This document shows, in pieces, positions 1 to 7,725 of a stretch of 41,016 nt of DNA. The notes under the pieces are model-generated. The model saw only the letters and a program-made list of their open reading frames with translations, was not told the origin of the DNA and ran no database searches. Within the stretch, counting starts at the first letter, position 1; every line of letters starts with the position of its first letter. A program made the translations under genes and the position numbers. The stretch comes from Tissierellia bacterium (GTDB taxonomy: Bacteria > Bacillota > Clostridia > Tissierellales > Peptoniphilaceae), in the NCBI GenBank assembly GCA_030537765.1, contig JAUNVH010000012.1, forward strand, positions 1 to 41,016, given 5' to 3'.

Positions 1-58
1 CAAAAGAGCTAGTTTTTAATTAAATTTAAAAAAATATCGCAATATTTTCAAAATTCAC

Positions 59-87
59 TTGCAAATTTAGAGCCGATGGAGTAAAAT
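59..87 (+). promoter_or_regulatory. Putative sigma-A promoter of rpsD
   Basis: TTGCAA (59-64) and TAAAAT (82-87) are separated by 17 bp, about 75 bp upstream of rpsD. Both boxes are imperfect in an AT-rich region, so this is only a reasonable candidate. Confidence 0.45.
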
Positions 88-125
88 AATTGATTGTCAG
101 ATATCAATTTGAAACGAATCATGGT

Positions 126-159
126 ATAAATTATCGCGGCGAATAATTTATGAGGTGAT
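126..159 (+). promoter_or_regulatory. Hairpin before the rpsD ribosome binding site
   Basis: ATAAATTAT (126-134) pairs perfectly with 143-151 around a GC-rich loop (135-142). The 3' arm abuts the GAGGTGAT Shine-Dalgarno (152-159). S4 is known to repress its own mRNA in Firmicutes through a leader structure. This hairpin is a candidate for that site by position only, since I do not recognise the published leader consensus. Confidence 0.35.
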
Positions 160-162
160 AAA

Positions 163-759
163 ATGGCAAGAATGAGACATCCCAGATTTAAACAAGTTAG
201 AAGACTGGGTCTCAACGTTTACGGACATCCTAAAGCCAATAAGAGAATGGGCAAAGGACAAGCTCGTAGCGACAAAAAGCTTACCGAATACGGTTTACAG
301 CTTTTAGAAAAACAAAGATTAAGAGAATATTACAATGTAATGGAAAAGCAATTCAGAAACTATGTTACGACTGCTTTGAGAAAAAGAGGTAATACTGGAG
401 AAATGATTATCACAGCATTAGAAACTCGTCTCGATAATTTAGTCTATAGACTTGGATTTGCTTCATCCATAAGACAGGCAAGACAAATGGTAGTACATGG
501 CCATATCTTGGTTGACGGAAAGAAAGTAAATATTCCGTCATATGCAGTTGAAGTTGGTCAAACAATTAGCTTGAGACCAAAATCACAAAAGAACGAAATG
601 TTCAAAGAAAATTATGAAACTGCTTTTGTAAATTCACTTCCATATCTTTCAAAAGAAGAAAACTTCACAGGAAAACTTGTGAGACTTCCAGAAAGAGAAG
701 AAGTGCCAATTGAAATCAATGAGCAGTTGGTCGTTGAGTTTTACTCAAGACTTGTATAA
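163..759 (+). CDS. rpsD: 30S ribosomal protein S4
   Basis: Primary 16S rRNA-binding protein of the small subunit, and an assembly initiator. The 198-residue length is normal for S4. An N-terminal S4 globular domain is followed by the S4 RNA-binding motif around residues 88-150 ([14 protein letters not shown], then [21 protein letters not shown]). The N-terminus ([16 protein letters not shown]) lacks the four zinc-binding cysteines, so this is the zinc-free (C-) type. The start is supported by GAGGTGAT seven or so bases upstream. It appears monocistronic and ends in a terminator shared with the convergent lar operon. Certain call. Confidence 0.98.
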   Translation: MARMRHPRFKQVRRLGLNVYGHPKANKRMGKGQARSDKKLTEYGLQLLEKQRLREYYNVMEKQFRNYVTTALRKRGNTGEMIITALETRLDNLVYRLGFASSIRQARQMVVHGHILVDGKKVNIPSYAVEVGQTISLRPKSQKNEMFKENYETAFVNSLPYLSKEENFTGKLVRLPEREEVPIEINEQLVVEFYSRLV

Positions 760-770
760 TAAAAAATATA

Positions 771-804
771 TTAGCAAGATCATTACGATCTTGCTAATTT
801 TTTT
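771..804 (+). terminator. Intrinsic terminator of rpsD, shared with larC
   Basis: Perfect 11-bp stem (771-781 with 787-797), loop ATTAC, then seven T (798-804). A-rich sequence on the other side lets it work for the minus strand too. The larC stop codon (783-785) lies inside it, so the two convergent genes are packed end to end. Confidence 0.9.
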
Positions 805-2012
805 GCTTCATCTATGGATATATTGTATTTTTTAGCTAGCAGTTTTAAATCTTCAAATTCAAACTTTTGTCTTTCAATATTTTTAAATTTAGAAATCTTA
901 CCGCGCAAATTTTCACCAGTATTTAATTTTTTTAAAAAATCATCTCTTTGCATCACATATCTTTCAATATCGTATAGACGCATGCCGATTGTGGTGGAAT
1001 ATTTAAATAATATTTCCACAAATCTATCTCTTTCAGAAAACTTACATAATAGACTGATTAAAATGCCCGGTCGGTTCTTTTTCATCTGAATTGGAGTATA
1101 AAAAATATCTAATGCCCCATTTTCCATAGCATAGTCCATTAAATATCCCAATTCTTCGCCAGTCATATCGTCCACATTTGCTTCAATTTTTATAATGGAA
1201 TCACAGTTTTTTTTTAAGCTCTCGCCTGAGATTACTCGCAATACATTTGGTATTTCTAAATCTTTACTGCCTGCGCCATAAGAAATTTTCTCAATCGTCA
1301 TTTTGGGAATTGGGCCAAATTCGTCTGCTAAATTAGCACAAATTGCAGCGCCCGTTGGCGTAACTAGCTCCGATTCGATTCCAGTTGAATATACTGGAAT
1401 ATTTGCATCTGCAATTATCTCTAGCGTTGCCGGCGCCGGTACTGGGAATAAGCCATGGGCACAATTTACAAAGCCCGTGCCGATATTTAATGGCGAAAAA
1501 TAGATTTTTTCGGGACTGAGCTTTTCTATAATGGCAGATACTCCAACAATATCAATCATTGCATCGACAGCGCCCACTTCATGAAAATGCACTTCATCAA
1601 TTGAGATGCCATGAATTTTTGATTCAGCTTTTGCAATTCTTTCAAAAATATCTAAGGCCCTAGTCTTAATATTTTGAGAAAAATCTGCTTTAGCTATAAT
1701 ATTTTGAATACTTTTTAAATTTCTATGTTCGTGATGATGCTCATGCCCATGCCCATGCTCGTGATGATGTTCATGATCGTGTTCATTATTATGCTCATGA
1801 TTATGCTTATGATTATCGTGCTCTAATAATACATTAAAATAGCGAGAATCGATTCCATTTTTGATTCTCTTTTCATCAATCAATTCATAGCCATCTAAAT
1901 TTAGTTTTTCAATTATTTCGTAAAAATATTTATCGTCGTTTAATATTTCAAGCAAAGCAGCAATTGTCATATTTCCACTTATGCCTGATTTGCAATCAAA
2001 ATACAGATCCAT
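783..2012 (-). CDS. larC: Nickel-pincer cofactor biosynthesis protein LarC
   Basis: LarC is the CTP-dependent nickel insertase that cyclometalates the pyridinium dithiocarboxylate precursor, the last step in making the nickel-pincer nucleotide cofactor of lactate racemase and related enzymes. The N-terminal signature DCKSGISGNM (6-15) and MKKNRPGILI near residue 310 are typical. Residues 65-96 hold 17 histidines mixed with Glu and Asn, a probable nickel-binding store. In Lactobacillus plantarum LarC is made by ribosomal frameshifting between two frames. Here LarC1 and LarC2 form one uninterrupted 409-residue frame. AGGAG lies 6 nt before the ATG, and only 1 nt separates it from larB. Confidence 0.95.
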   Translation of the reverse strand: MDLYFDCKSGISGNMTIAALLEILNDDKYFYEIIEKLNLDGYELIDEKRIKNGIDSRYFNVLLEHDNHKHNHEHNNEHDHEHHHEHGHGHEHHHEHRNLKSIQNIIAKADFSQNIKTRALDIFERIAKAESKIHGISIDEVHFHEVGAVDAMIDIVGVSAIIEKLSPEKIYFSPLNIGTGFVNCAHGLFPVPAPATLEIIADANIPVYSTGIESELVTPTGAAICANLADEFGPIPKMTIEKISYGAGSKDLEIPNVLRVISGESLKKNCDSIIKIEANVDDMTGEELGYLMDYAMENGALDIFYTPIQMKKNRPGILISLLCKFSERDRFVEILFKYSTTIGMRLYDIERYVMQRDDFLKKLNTGENLRGKISKFKNIERQKFEFEDLKLLAKKYNISIDEAKKLARS

Positions 2013-2013
2013 T

Positions 2014-2769
2014 TCATTCTCCTATTCTATTAATCATACTTGCAAGATAAGCCGCCCCAAAGCCATTGTCAATATTTACCACAGATGAACCAGATGCGCA
2101 GCTATTTAACATTGCAAGCAGAGCGCTAAGCCCTCCAAAGTTTGCACCATATCCCACGCTTGTGGGAACGCCAATCACGGGAGCTTTTGCAATGCCGCCC
2201 ACAACACTTAAAAGTGCACCTTCCATTCCTGCCACGCAGATTATAACTTTTGCCTCGTGAATTATATCTATTTTGGAAAATAGTCTATGAATTCCTGCAA
2301 CTCCCACATCATAAAGCCTAATTACTTTATTACCCAATACTTCGGCAGTAATTGCAGCCTCTTCAGCCACTGGATAATCGGAAGTGCCTGCCGCTATAAT
2401 TGCAATTTTAGAATTGCTAAATTGTCTAAAGACTCTATTTGCCACGGCAATTTTTGCATCTTCAAAATATTCTATATTTTCAATCTCTTTTTCAATTTCT
2501 TTAAAAATATCTTTTGTAAGTCTGGTGAGCAATACATTTTCGCCCCCAGAATTTAAAATGCTCTTCACAATGCCCTTAATATGTTCGGGCTTTTTGTTTT
2601 GACAAAATATAACTTCTGGATAGCCAGTTCTAATTTCTCTATGATTGTCAATTTTTGCATAGCCCAAATCTTTATAGGGAAGCGTTGCTAAAGATTTTAG
2701 ACATTCATCCTCAGTAATTTCTTCTGCTTTATATTTATTCAAAATATCTCTCAATAGTTTATTGTCCAT
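2014..2769 (-). CDS. larB: Nickel-pincer cofactor biosynthesis protein LarB
   Basis: LarB carboxylates the pyridinium ring of nicotinic acid adenine dinucleotide and cleaves its phosphoanhydride, the first step of nickel-pincer cofactor synthesis. The C-terminal half is an AIR-carboxylase (PurE-like) domain with AAGTSDYPVAEEAA and later VIGVPTSVGYGA. The frame is open to 2784, but the only good Shine-Dalgarno (GGAG) sits 9 nt before the ATG at 2769, giving a 251-residue product starting MDNKLL. Its start overlaps the end of larE by 11 nt, suggesting translational coupling. Middle gene of larE-larB-larC. Confidence 0.95.
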   Translation of the reverse strand: MDNKLLRDILNKYKAEEITEDECLKSLATLPYKDLGYAKIDNHREIRTGYPEVIFCQNKKPEHIKGIVKSILNSGGENVLLTRLTKDIFKEIEKEIENIEYFEDAKIAVANRVFRQFSNSKIAIIAAGTSDYPVAEEAAITAEVLGNKVIRLYDVGVAGIHRLFSKIDIIHEAKVIICVAGMEGALLSVVGGIAKAPVIGVPTSVGYGANFGGLSALLAMLNSCASGSSVVNIDNGFGAAYLASMINRIGE

Positions 2770-3589
2770 CTTCATTATCTCCATCTAAATTGTCGAATGA
2801 GCCTTTTTGATAACCTGCTAGATCGAGTGTCACAAAATCGAAGCCCATGCGCTTAAAAAATTCAACTGTACTTTCGCGATCATTCAATATAAATTTTTCA
2901 ATGTCTTCAGTTTTAAGCTCTATTCGTGCCAAGTTTTCATGGGCCCGAACTCTCAGGCCTTTATAGCCTCTAACGCGCAAAAACACTTCGCATTTGTCGA
3001 CCTTACTTAAAACCATTGGAGTTATTTCGATGCCATAGGGCACTCTAGTTGCAAGGCAGGGTGAAGATTCAATCTCTGCAGTGAAAAGTCCTAATGCTTT
3101 GGAAGATTTTCTAATATCTTTTTTTGTAAATTTAAAATCTCTCAAAGGGCTTTCAATCTTCATCTCTTTTAATGCCCTAACTCCTGGTCTATATTCATTT
3201 ATATCGTCATAATTTGTGCCGTCTAATACTGTATAAAAGCCTTTGGAATTTGCAAGTTTTAAAATTGATTCGAATATAAATGATTTGCAATAATAGCATC
3301 TTTCTTTCGAATTTTCTTTAAACTCTTTTAATTCAAATGGATCTAAATCTATAACTTCTAGATTGAATTCATTATCTTTTGCAAGTTTATAGACTCTTTC
3401 TTTTTCGGCTTCGTTTTGTAGCTTAGTATTCACAAAAACGCCCAATACATTTTCTTTTTTTAATATCTCATTTGCAAATTTTAATAAAAAACTACTGTCG
3501 ACACCGCCTGAAAATGCAATTGTAACTCTCTCTTTTTCGAGCAGATAGTTTTTTAAATTATTTATTTTATTATCTAGATTATCTTTCAT
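2759..3589 (-). CDS. larE: Nickel-pincer cofactor sulfur transferase LarE
   Basis: LarE is an ATP-dependent PP-loop enzyme that converts the two carboxylates made by LarB to thiocarboxylates. The pyrophosphatase loop SGGVDSS is at residues 27-33. The L. plantarum enzyme sacrifices the sulfur of one cysteine. Other LarE proteins use a 4Fe-4S cluster held by three cysteines. This one has CYYC (C98, C101) plus SSPCLATR (C178), which fits the cluster type by inference. I prefer the ATG at 3589 (GGGTGA about 7 nt upstream) over an in-frame GTG at 3598. It is first in the operon. No larA or nickel transporter is in the window. Confidence 0.93.
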   Translation of the reverse strand: MKDNLDNKINNLKNYLLEKERVTIAFSGGVDSSFLLKFANEILKKENVLGVFVNTKLQNEAEKERVYKLAKDNEFNLEVIDLDPFELKEFKENSKERCYYCKSFIFESILKLANSKGFYTVLDGTNYDDINEYRPGVRALKEMKIESPLRDFKFTKKDIRKSSKALGLFTAEIESSPCLATRVPYGIEITPMVLSKVDKCEVFLRVRGYKGLRVRAHENLARIELKTEDIEKFILNDRESTVEFFKRMGFDFVTLDLAGYQKGSFDNLDGDNEDGQ

Positions 3590-3709
3590 AAATGTCACCC
3601 AATTTCATTGTATATTGTGATACTTTAAATATCAAGCCTAATAGATTTATAATTTTCAATTATAATTTTCTTTACTTTGTGTTATCCTATTAGTAAGGAG
3701 CATGGAGGA

Positions 3710-4567
3710 ATGAAATTGGATTTTATTAATAGCAATTTAGAACAATTAAAAAAATTGGAAGGTTTTGACATTTTAGAATTAAATTATTCAAAGCCCATAG
3801 ATGAAAAGCTCAGCAAAGCTGTAATCTTGAGAGAAGATAATATCTATAAGGGTTTTGGAATAGCTTGGTATGAAAAACTGCATCCATTTAGGCAAAATAT
3901 CTATATAAAAGTATTCAAACCTTATCGCAAAAGAGGTTTGGGCACTAGAATTTTTAATTATATGACAACAAATATTGCGATGGGCAATCTCAGATGCGAA
4001 ATAGATGCAGGCAATATAGAAGCTATAAACTTTTTAAAAAAATTTGAATTCTTTATGATAAAAAAGAAAGCAAAATATAAATTTTCCACAGAGGATCTAT
4101 CGACTGTGTTCATACCTTATGGAGATGAGCCGAAACTGATGAAGATTTCAGAATTGACAGAAGAATCGAGAGATGTATTATATAGTATGCTTTTAATCGA
4201 TTATAATCGAATAAATAAATCTAATCCCACAGATATAAGCCTAAGCTTTGAAAATTGGAAAGCCAATATTACAAAAGATCTATTATATTGGGACAGCTTT
4301 TTTGATTTTAGAGAAGGCTCAATCTATTCATATCTACTCAGCTATAAAAGCAAAGAAAGAGATACTGTATTATTAAAATACACCTCCGCTACGAGAAGAG
4401 ATATGAGATATGGAAAATTTTTGGCGCAAGCTTGCAGAAATCTATTTAGAAATTATAAATATATTGAAATTGAATTTGATTCTAAAGATCTTAGCAAAGA
4501 CGAATTGAAAAAGATATTTAAATTAAAAAAGAAGAATTCAAAACATATATATATTAAAAATTATTAA
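3710..4567 (+). CDS. GNAT-family acetyltransferase-like protein, two-part
   Basis: Residues about 35-115 look like a GNAT N-acetyltransferase fold, with the acetyl-CoA-binding motif at 69-80 (FKPYRKRGLGTR) and a following LRCEIDAGNIEAINFLKKF strand-helix. The C-terminal half (about 125-285) may be a second, degenerate GNAT domain (RRDMRYGKFLAQACRNLF), but lacks a clear motif of its own. The substrate is unknown. The frame is open from 3677; I place the start at 3710 because AAGGAG (3695-3700) is 9 nt upstream, giving 285 residues. It stands alone, followed by about 100 bp of AT-rich sequence. Confidence 0.7.
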   Translation: MKLDFINSNLEQLKKLEGFDILELNYSKPIDEKLSKAVILREDNIYKGFGIAWYEKLHPFRQNIYIKVFKPYRKRGLGTRIFNYMTTNIAMGNLRCEIDAGNIEAINFLKKFEFFMIKKKAKYKFSTEDLSTVFIPYGDEPKLMKISELTEESRDVLYSMLLIDYNRINKSNPTDISLSFENWKANITKDLLYWDSFFDFREGSIYSYLLSYKSKERDTVLLKYTSATRRDMRYGKFLAQACRNLFRNYKYIEIEFDSKDLSKDELKKIFKLKKKNSKHIYIKNY

Positions 4568-4666
4568 TCTAAAAAATAAAAAGTTTTTGGAGATTATAAA
4601 AAAACGATTAAAAAATATTTACTAAATGCAATGAAGAATATAAAAGAGTTTGGGAATAGCTGATAT

Positions 4667-4695
4667 TTGACAAATACTTTACTGTTTAATATAAT
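4667..4695 (+). promoter_or_regulatory. Consensus sigma-A promoter of signal peptidase gene
   Basis: Perfect TTGACA (4667-4672) and perfect TATAAT (4690-4695) with a 17-bp spacer, 27 bp before the start codon. Among the best matches to consensus in the window. Confidence 0.85.
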
Positions 4696-4722
4696 CAAAT
4701 TATTAAATTTATGGAGGAAAAT

Positions 4723-5250
4723 ATGACTGACGAAAAACCCAAAGACAGTTTTTTAAAGTCTTTAATACAAGTTGTAGGTGGCGCAATTTTAATTGCAACT
4801 GCATTTAGATTCTTGGTAGGATTTACTGTGCAGATAAATGGCATCTCGATGGAGCCGACATTTTATCATAATGAGATGGTTTTTTCTGCCACATATCCCG
4901 TTAAACTAGGGAATATAAAAAGAGGCGATATAGTAATAGTAAAGAGAACTTCAGAACATGAAGATGTAATCAAAAGAATTTTGGCAATCCCAGGGGATAC
5001 TTTGGAATTTAGCAATGACCGAGTCATATTAAATGGAAAGACGCTAAATGAACCATATATAAATAAAGCAGAAAGTGCATTTTATCCCGCGATGACTTAT
5101 GTTCTAAAGGAGAATGAATATTTTATCTTAGGCGACAATAGAGGCCATTCTACAGATAGCAGAATGTATGGCCCTATAAATAAAGATACTATTCGAGGAG
5201 TTGTGAAATTTAGATACTATCCATTTGATAGAATTGGAATTATAAAATAA
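4723..5250 (+). CDS. lepB: Type I signal peptidase
   Basis: Membrane-anchored serine protease that removes signal peptides from exported proteins. One N-terminal membrane segment (about residues 13-34) precedes the catalytic serine in NGISMEPT (S42) and the general-base lysine in VIKRILAIPGD (K84). Box E, ILGDNRGHSTDSRMYGP, is near 135-151. The 175-residue length fits a short Gram-positive SPase I (SipS-like). The start at 4723 is chosen because GGAGG lies 5-6 nt before it. An in-frame ATG at 4711 has no ribosome binding site. It is monocistronic, with its own strong promoter and terminator. Confidence 0.95.
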   Translation: MTDEKPKDSFLKSLIQVVGGAILIATAFRFLVGFTVQINGISMEPTFYHNEMVFSATYPVKLGNIKRGDIVIVKRTSEHEDVIKRILAIPGDTLEFSNDRVILNGKTLNEPYINKAESAFYPAMTYVLKENEYFILGDNRGHSTDSRMYGPINKDTIRGVVKFRYYPFDRIGIIK

Positions 5251-5260
5251 GAAACAAATA

Positions 5261-5292
5261 ACCAATATCGAAATGATATTGGTCATTTTTTT
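5261..5292 (+). terminator. Intrinsic terminator of lepB
   Basis: Nine-bp stem ACCAATATC (5261-5269) with 5275-5283, loop GAAAT, then CA and seven T. The convergent ECF gene ends at 5283, so the structure lies at the junction of both transcripts. Confidence 0.85.
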
Positions 5293-5810
5293 ATATTTAA
5301 ACGAGTATAAATCTTATCTGATAAGATAATTGCAATAAATTTGTCCAAAAAATCTGTAGGTAATTGCACCAAAAAAGCAGCCACAGTCATTGGAAGCCCT
5401 AGCTTTGTCAAAGCCTGTAAAACTATTGACGAGCCAGAAGATGTAATTCCTCCAAAAATTTTTGCCGTAATAATTGCTGCTAAGATTGAAGGCAATATAG
5501 AGATTATGGCCGTTTTTATAAATATATTGCCATTTTTAAATTTCTTAGCATTGAATAGATTTGCCAAAATTGCAATTGCTATGGCCACAGGCATATAATA
5601 GATTGCATATGAATCGTAAGTAAAATTTATCAGTGCCGAAACTATGGCCGTCAAAATTCCATACTTCATGCCCAAAATCTTAGTTGAAGAAATTGTGCCA
5701 ATGCAGTCTAGATAGATTGGCAGCTTTAAACTGAGCGCCAAAAAAGCGAGTAAAACATTTGTAACTGCAAAGATAGAAGCTAGTGCAATCTTTTTTGAAC
5801 TGCTATTCAT
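5283..5810 (-). CDS. ECF transporter S component, probable queuine/queuosine precursor uptake
   Basis: Very hydrophobic 175-residue protein with about five to six membrane helices and a short cytoplasmic tail, as expected of the substrate-binding S subunit of an energy-coupling-factor transporter. KLPIYLDCIGT followed by a glycine-containing helix (LGMKYGILTAIVSALI) is typical of the family. Its ATG overlaps the nucleoside hydrolase stop (shared ATGAATAG), so the two are coupled behind a preQ1-I riboswitch. By analogy with the Clostridioides difficile queuine-salvage ECF component (QrtT), I infer transport of queuine, queuosine or preQ1. The shared EcfAT module is not in the window. Confidence 0.8.
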   Translation of the reverse strand: MNSSSKKIALASIFAVTNVLLAFLALSLKLPIYLDCIGTISSTKILGMKYGILTAIVSALINFTYDSYAIYYMPVAIAIAILANLFNAKKFKNGNIFIKTAIISILPSILAAIITAKIFGGITSSGSSIVLQALTKLGLPMTVAAFLVQLPTDFLDKFIAIILSDKIYTRLNIKK

Positions 5811-6765
5811 CAGCCTTACCTAATAATTTTGAAATATCGATATTTAAAACTCTATCAAAAAATTCCAAAAAGAATTTATCGTGATCGACTTCAGTATAGA
5901 TTATGGAATTCTTTTCTCTTTTCCAAAAATCGTGATCATCTACAATGGCTTGGCCCATAGCAACACCGTCGTGCACAACTTCTGTATAGGCTTCGAAACC
6001 TTTTAAAATATCTTCAAAAATAGCTGCCATAACAGCAAGTGGATCATTTATAACACAACCGATTGTGCCTTCTTGCGATTTGTGAAAGTCCATATAGAAT
6101 TTAGTAATCGATTCTAAAAACTCTTGTTTCAACGATGGAAAGTTTCTTGCGTATTTTACCATATCAGGCGTCAATACAATTTTTCTTGTAACATCGAGCC
6201 CAACCATCTCTAATTTCTTTGGCGAATTTTTAAAAACATAATCTGCCGCATCGGGATCTACCCAATAATTATATTCAGCCACTGGCGAACAATTGCCATG
6301 TGCCTTATATGCGCCGCCCATAGAGATTATTCTATCGAGATTTTTAAAAGCATTTGGATCTTCTTTTAATGCCAATGCAATATTTGTCATCGGACCTACA
6401 GCCACAATAATTACATCTTCATATTCTTTGAGGCTTTTTAAAATAAAATCTTTAGCCGACATCTTTTCAATCTCTCTAGTGATTTGGCTGTCGTCTAAGA
6501 CATCGCCTAAGCCGTCTTTTCCATGCGTTTCATAAGCTGCAATATGCTCTCTTACCAAAGGCTTATTTGCTCCTTCGTATACGGGAACATTTTTTTCCAT
6601 AATTTCTAAAACTTTTAATGTGTTTAAACTTGCGCGCTCCACTTCTACATTGCCTGCAACTGTCGTAATGCCCAAAATATTTAATTCGGGCGAGGAAAGT
6701 GCGAGCATAAGCGCCGTGGCATCATCTATGCCCGTGTCAACATCGATAATAATATTTTTTCTCAT
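5803..6765 (-). CDS. Nucleoside hydrolase, probable queuosine hydrolase (QueK-like)
   Basis: Inosine-uridine-preferring nucleoside hydrolase fold, 320 residues. The calcium-binding DVDTGIDDA motif (8-16) supplies D10, D14 and D15; a second signature, GGAYKAHGN, is near 170, and MGLDVT-type sequence (MVGLDVTRK) follows. Such enzymes cleave N-glycosidic bonds of nucleosides. A preQ1-I riboswitch lies directly upstream and an ECF S component downstream. This matches the gut-bacterial pathway in which a dedicated nucleosidase frees queuine from queuosine. The specificity is inferred from context. ATG 6765 is preferred (AAAGGAG about 7 nt upstream) over TTG 6771. Confidence 0.85.
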   Translation of the reverse strand: MRKNIIIDVDTGIDDATALMLALSSPELNILGITTVAGNVEVERASLNTLKVLEIMEKNVPVYEGANKPLVREHIAAYETHGKDGLGDVLDDSQITREIEKMSAKDFILKSLKEYEDVIIVAVGPMTNIALALKEDPNAFKNLDRIISMGGAYKAHGNCSPVAEYNYWVDPDAADYVFKNSPKKLEMVGLDVTRKIVLTPDMVKYARNFPSLKQEFLESITKFYMDFHKSQEGTIGCVINDPLAVMAAIFEDILKGFEAYTEVVHDGVAMGQAIVDDHDFWKREKNSIIYTEVDHDKFFLEFFDRVLNIDISKLLGKADE

Positions 6766-6772
6766 AATCAAT

Positions 6773-6811
6773 CTCCTTTAGTTTTTTATACCGGGAAGGT
6801 TCCGAACCGGT
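6773..6811 (-). promoter_or_regulatory. preQ1-I riboswitch
   Basis: Read on the minus strand, P1 is ACCGG/CCGGT (6807-6811 with 6790-6794) around a 12-nt loop, TTCGGAACCTTC, giving the conserved GGTTC and an AACC stretch. The A-rich tail ATAAAAAACTAA follows and runs straight into the ribosome binding site AAAGGAG. P1 length, loop length and tail match the Bacillus subtilis queC aptamer closely. CCTT in the loop can pair with AAGG of the Shine-Dalgarno, so I infer ligand-dependent blocking of translation of the hydrolase and S component. Confidence 0.85.
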
Positions 6812-6819
6812 CATGTCGA

Positions 6820-6848
6820 ATTATAACATAAATTTAAAATTTTATAAA
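6820..6848 (-). promoter_or_regulatory. Putative promoter of the preQ1-riboswitch operon
   Basis: A perfect TATAAT (6825-6820 on the minus strand) lies 8 bp before the aptamer. The -35 at 17 bp spacing (TTTATA) is weak. Confidence 0.5.
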
Positions 6849-6970
6849 CTCATAAAAAATACACAATATCAACAAAAATGAAAAGATTTTATAAAAACTT
6901 ATATTGTTAAGATATAAACAATAATTGCATCTCATCTTTATGTGGTGTATATTAAGTGAAGGTGATATGT

Positions 6971-7369
6971 TTGAGCAAGAGGAGCATTTTTATTAAACTA
7001 ATAATCATAATTTTATTTGTGTATATTATTTCAGACAAAATTGGTTACGAGATTCCATTTAGAGATTTAGATGCTTCGAATATCGAATCGATTGAAATAG
7101 TAAATCTCACTAGAGATAAAATTGTAACATTAGATGATAAAAAAGACATTTTGCATATCGTAAAGATTTTGGAAAAGATAAAGCTAAAAAAACCTTTGAC
7201 GGATGTTTTATCAACAGAAAATCCTTACTTCATCTATATTTATTTTAAAGAGGGCAAAAGAGAAGAAATCTCTGTTTCCAATCCAAATGTGAGCATTGGT
7301 GGAAAATGGTATCTTATAGACAGTAAGATTACAAAGAGACTTGAAAACTTATATGATGAATATTCTTAA
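6971..7369 (+). CDS. Small membrane-anchored protein of unknown function
   Basis: 132 residues. A basic N-terminus and one hydrophobic segment (about residues 8-24) are followed by a hydrophilic domain, probably outside the membrane, with alternating beta-like and charged stretches and a late GGKWYLID. I do not recognise the family. The frame is open from a GTG at 6956, but AAGGTGA (6959-6965) points to the TTG at 6971, 5 nt downstream. A second small gene follows after about 20 bp with its own ribosome binding site, suggesting a two-gene unit. Confidence 0.65.
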   Translation: MSKRSIFIKLIIIILFVYIISDKIGYEIPFRDLDASNIESIEIVNLTRDKIVTLDDKKDILHIVKILEKIKLKKPLTDVLSTENPYFIYIYFKEGKREEISVSNPNVSIGGKWYLIDSKITKRLENLYDEYS

Positions 7370-7389
7370 AAATTAGCGGGGGTGAGTTG

Positions 7390-7572
7390 ATGGTTTTGAT
7401 TCCAAATGAGTATCTTGAAAACAAAGACAATCAAAATAGAGTGCGCGAAATTGTTGAGAAATATTTTGGAATGGATAGCTACGGAACAGAAAATAGATTT
7501 GAAACTTGTAAAACTGAGTTAAATAAAATCGGCGAACATTTCATAGCTAGAAATCTAGAAAGTTTGCTCTAA
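7390..7572 (+). CDS. Small hypothetical protein
   Basis: A 60-residue hydrophilic, helix-rich protein with one cysteine (FETCKTELNKIGEHF). No family is recognised. The start at ATG 7390 is supported by GGGGGTGA (7377-7384) 5 nt upstream. An in-frame TTG immediately before is less likely. It is probably cotranscribed with the preceding membrane protein and followed by a dyad-rich stretch and a terminator. Confidence 0.55.
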   Translation: MVLIPNEYLENKDNQNRVREIVEKYFGMDSYGTENRFETCKTELNKIGEHFIARNLESLL

Positions 7573-7580
7573 TAATTTCG

Positions 7581-7669
7581 GGCTCTCCGTATCACCTATA
7601 AAAATTTGGCAGAATTAAAACTTAATCAAAAAAATTGCAAACTAAGTTTTGGCATCTGCTAAAAGAGCC
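7581..7669. other. Nested dyad element of unknown function
   Basis: Three inverted repeats are nested: GGCTCT (7581-7586) with AGAGCC (7664-7669), GCAGA (7609-7613) with TCTGC (7655-7659), and AAAACTTA (7617-7624) with TAAGTTTT (7643-7650). The inner loop is 18 nt. They could fold as one long interrupted hairpin on either strand. There is no T-run flush with the stem, so it is not a simple terminator, and I do not recognise an RNA family. Confidence 0.4.
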
Positions 7670-7695
7670 GTCTTAATAGAGGCGCTCATACATAA

Positions 7696-7721
7696 AGACC
7701 TTGGAAGAAATTCCAAGGTCT
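7696..7721. terminator. Bidirectional terminator hairpin
   Basis: Perfect 11-bp stem (7696-7706 with 7711-7721) with a GAAA tetraloop, followed by AATTTTATTTTATT on the plus strand. It sits between the small plus-strand genes and the convergent ATP-grasp gene. The T-tract is interrupted, so efficiency is uncertain. Confidence 0.7.
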
Positions 7722-7725
7722 AATT

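Noticed and set aside
1720..1820. His-rich run in larC as a tandem repeat or sequencing artefact
   Set aside because: Codons vary, the frame stays open on both sides, and histidine-rich stretches are expected in nickel insertases.
7620..7700. Short minus-strand peptide-coding frame (about 15 codons) starting near 7692
   Set aside because: It has no ribosome binding site, is very short, and overlaps the dyad structure.
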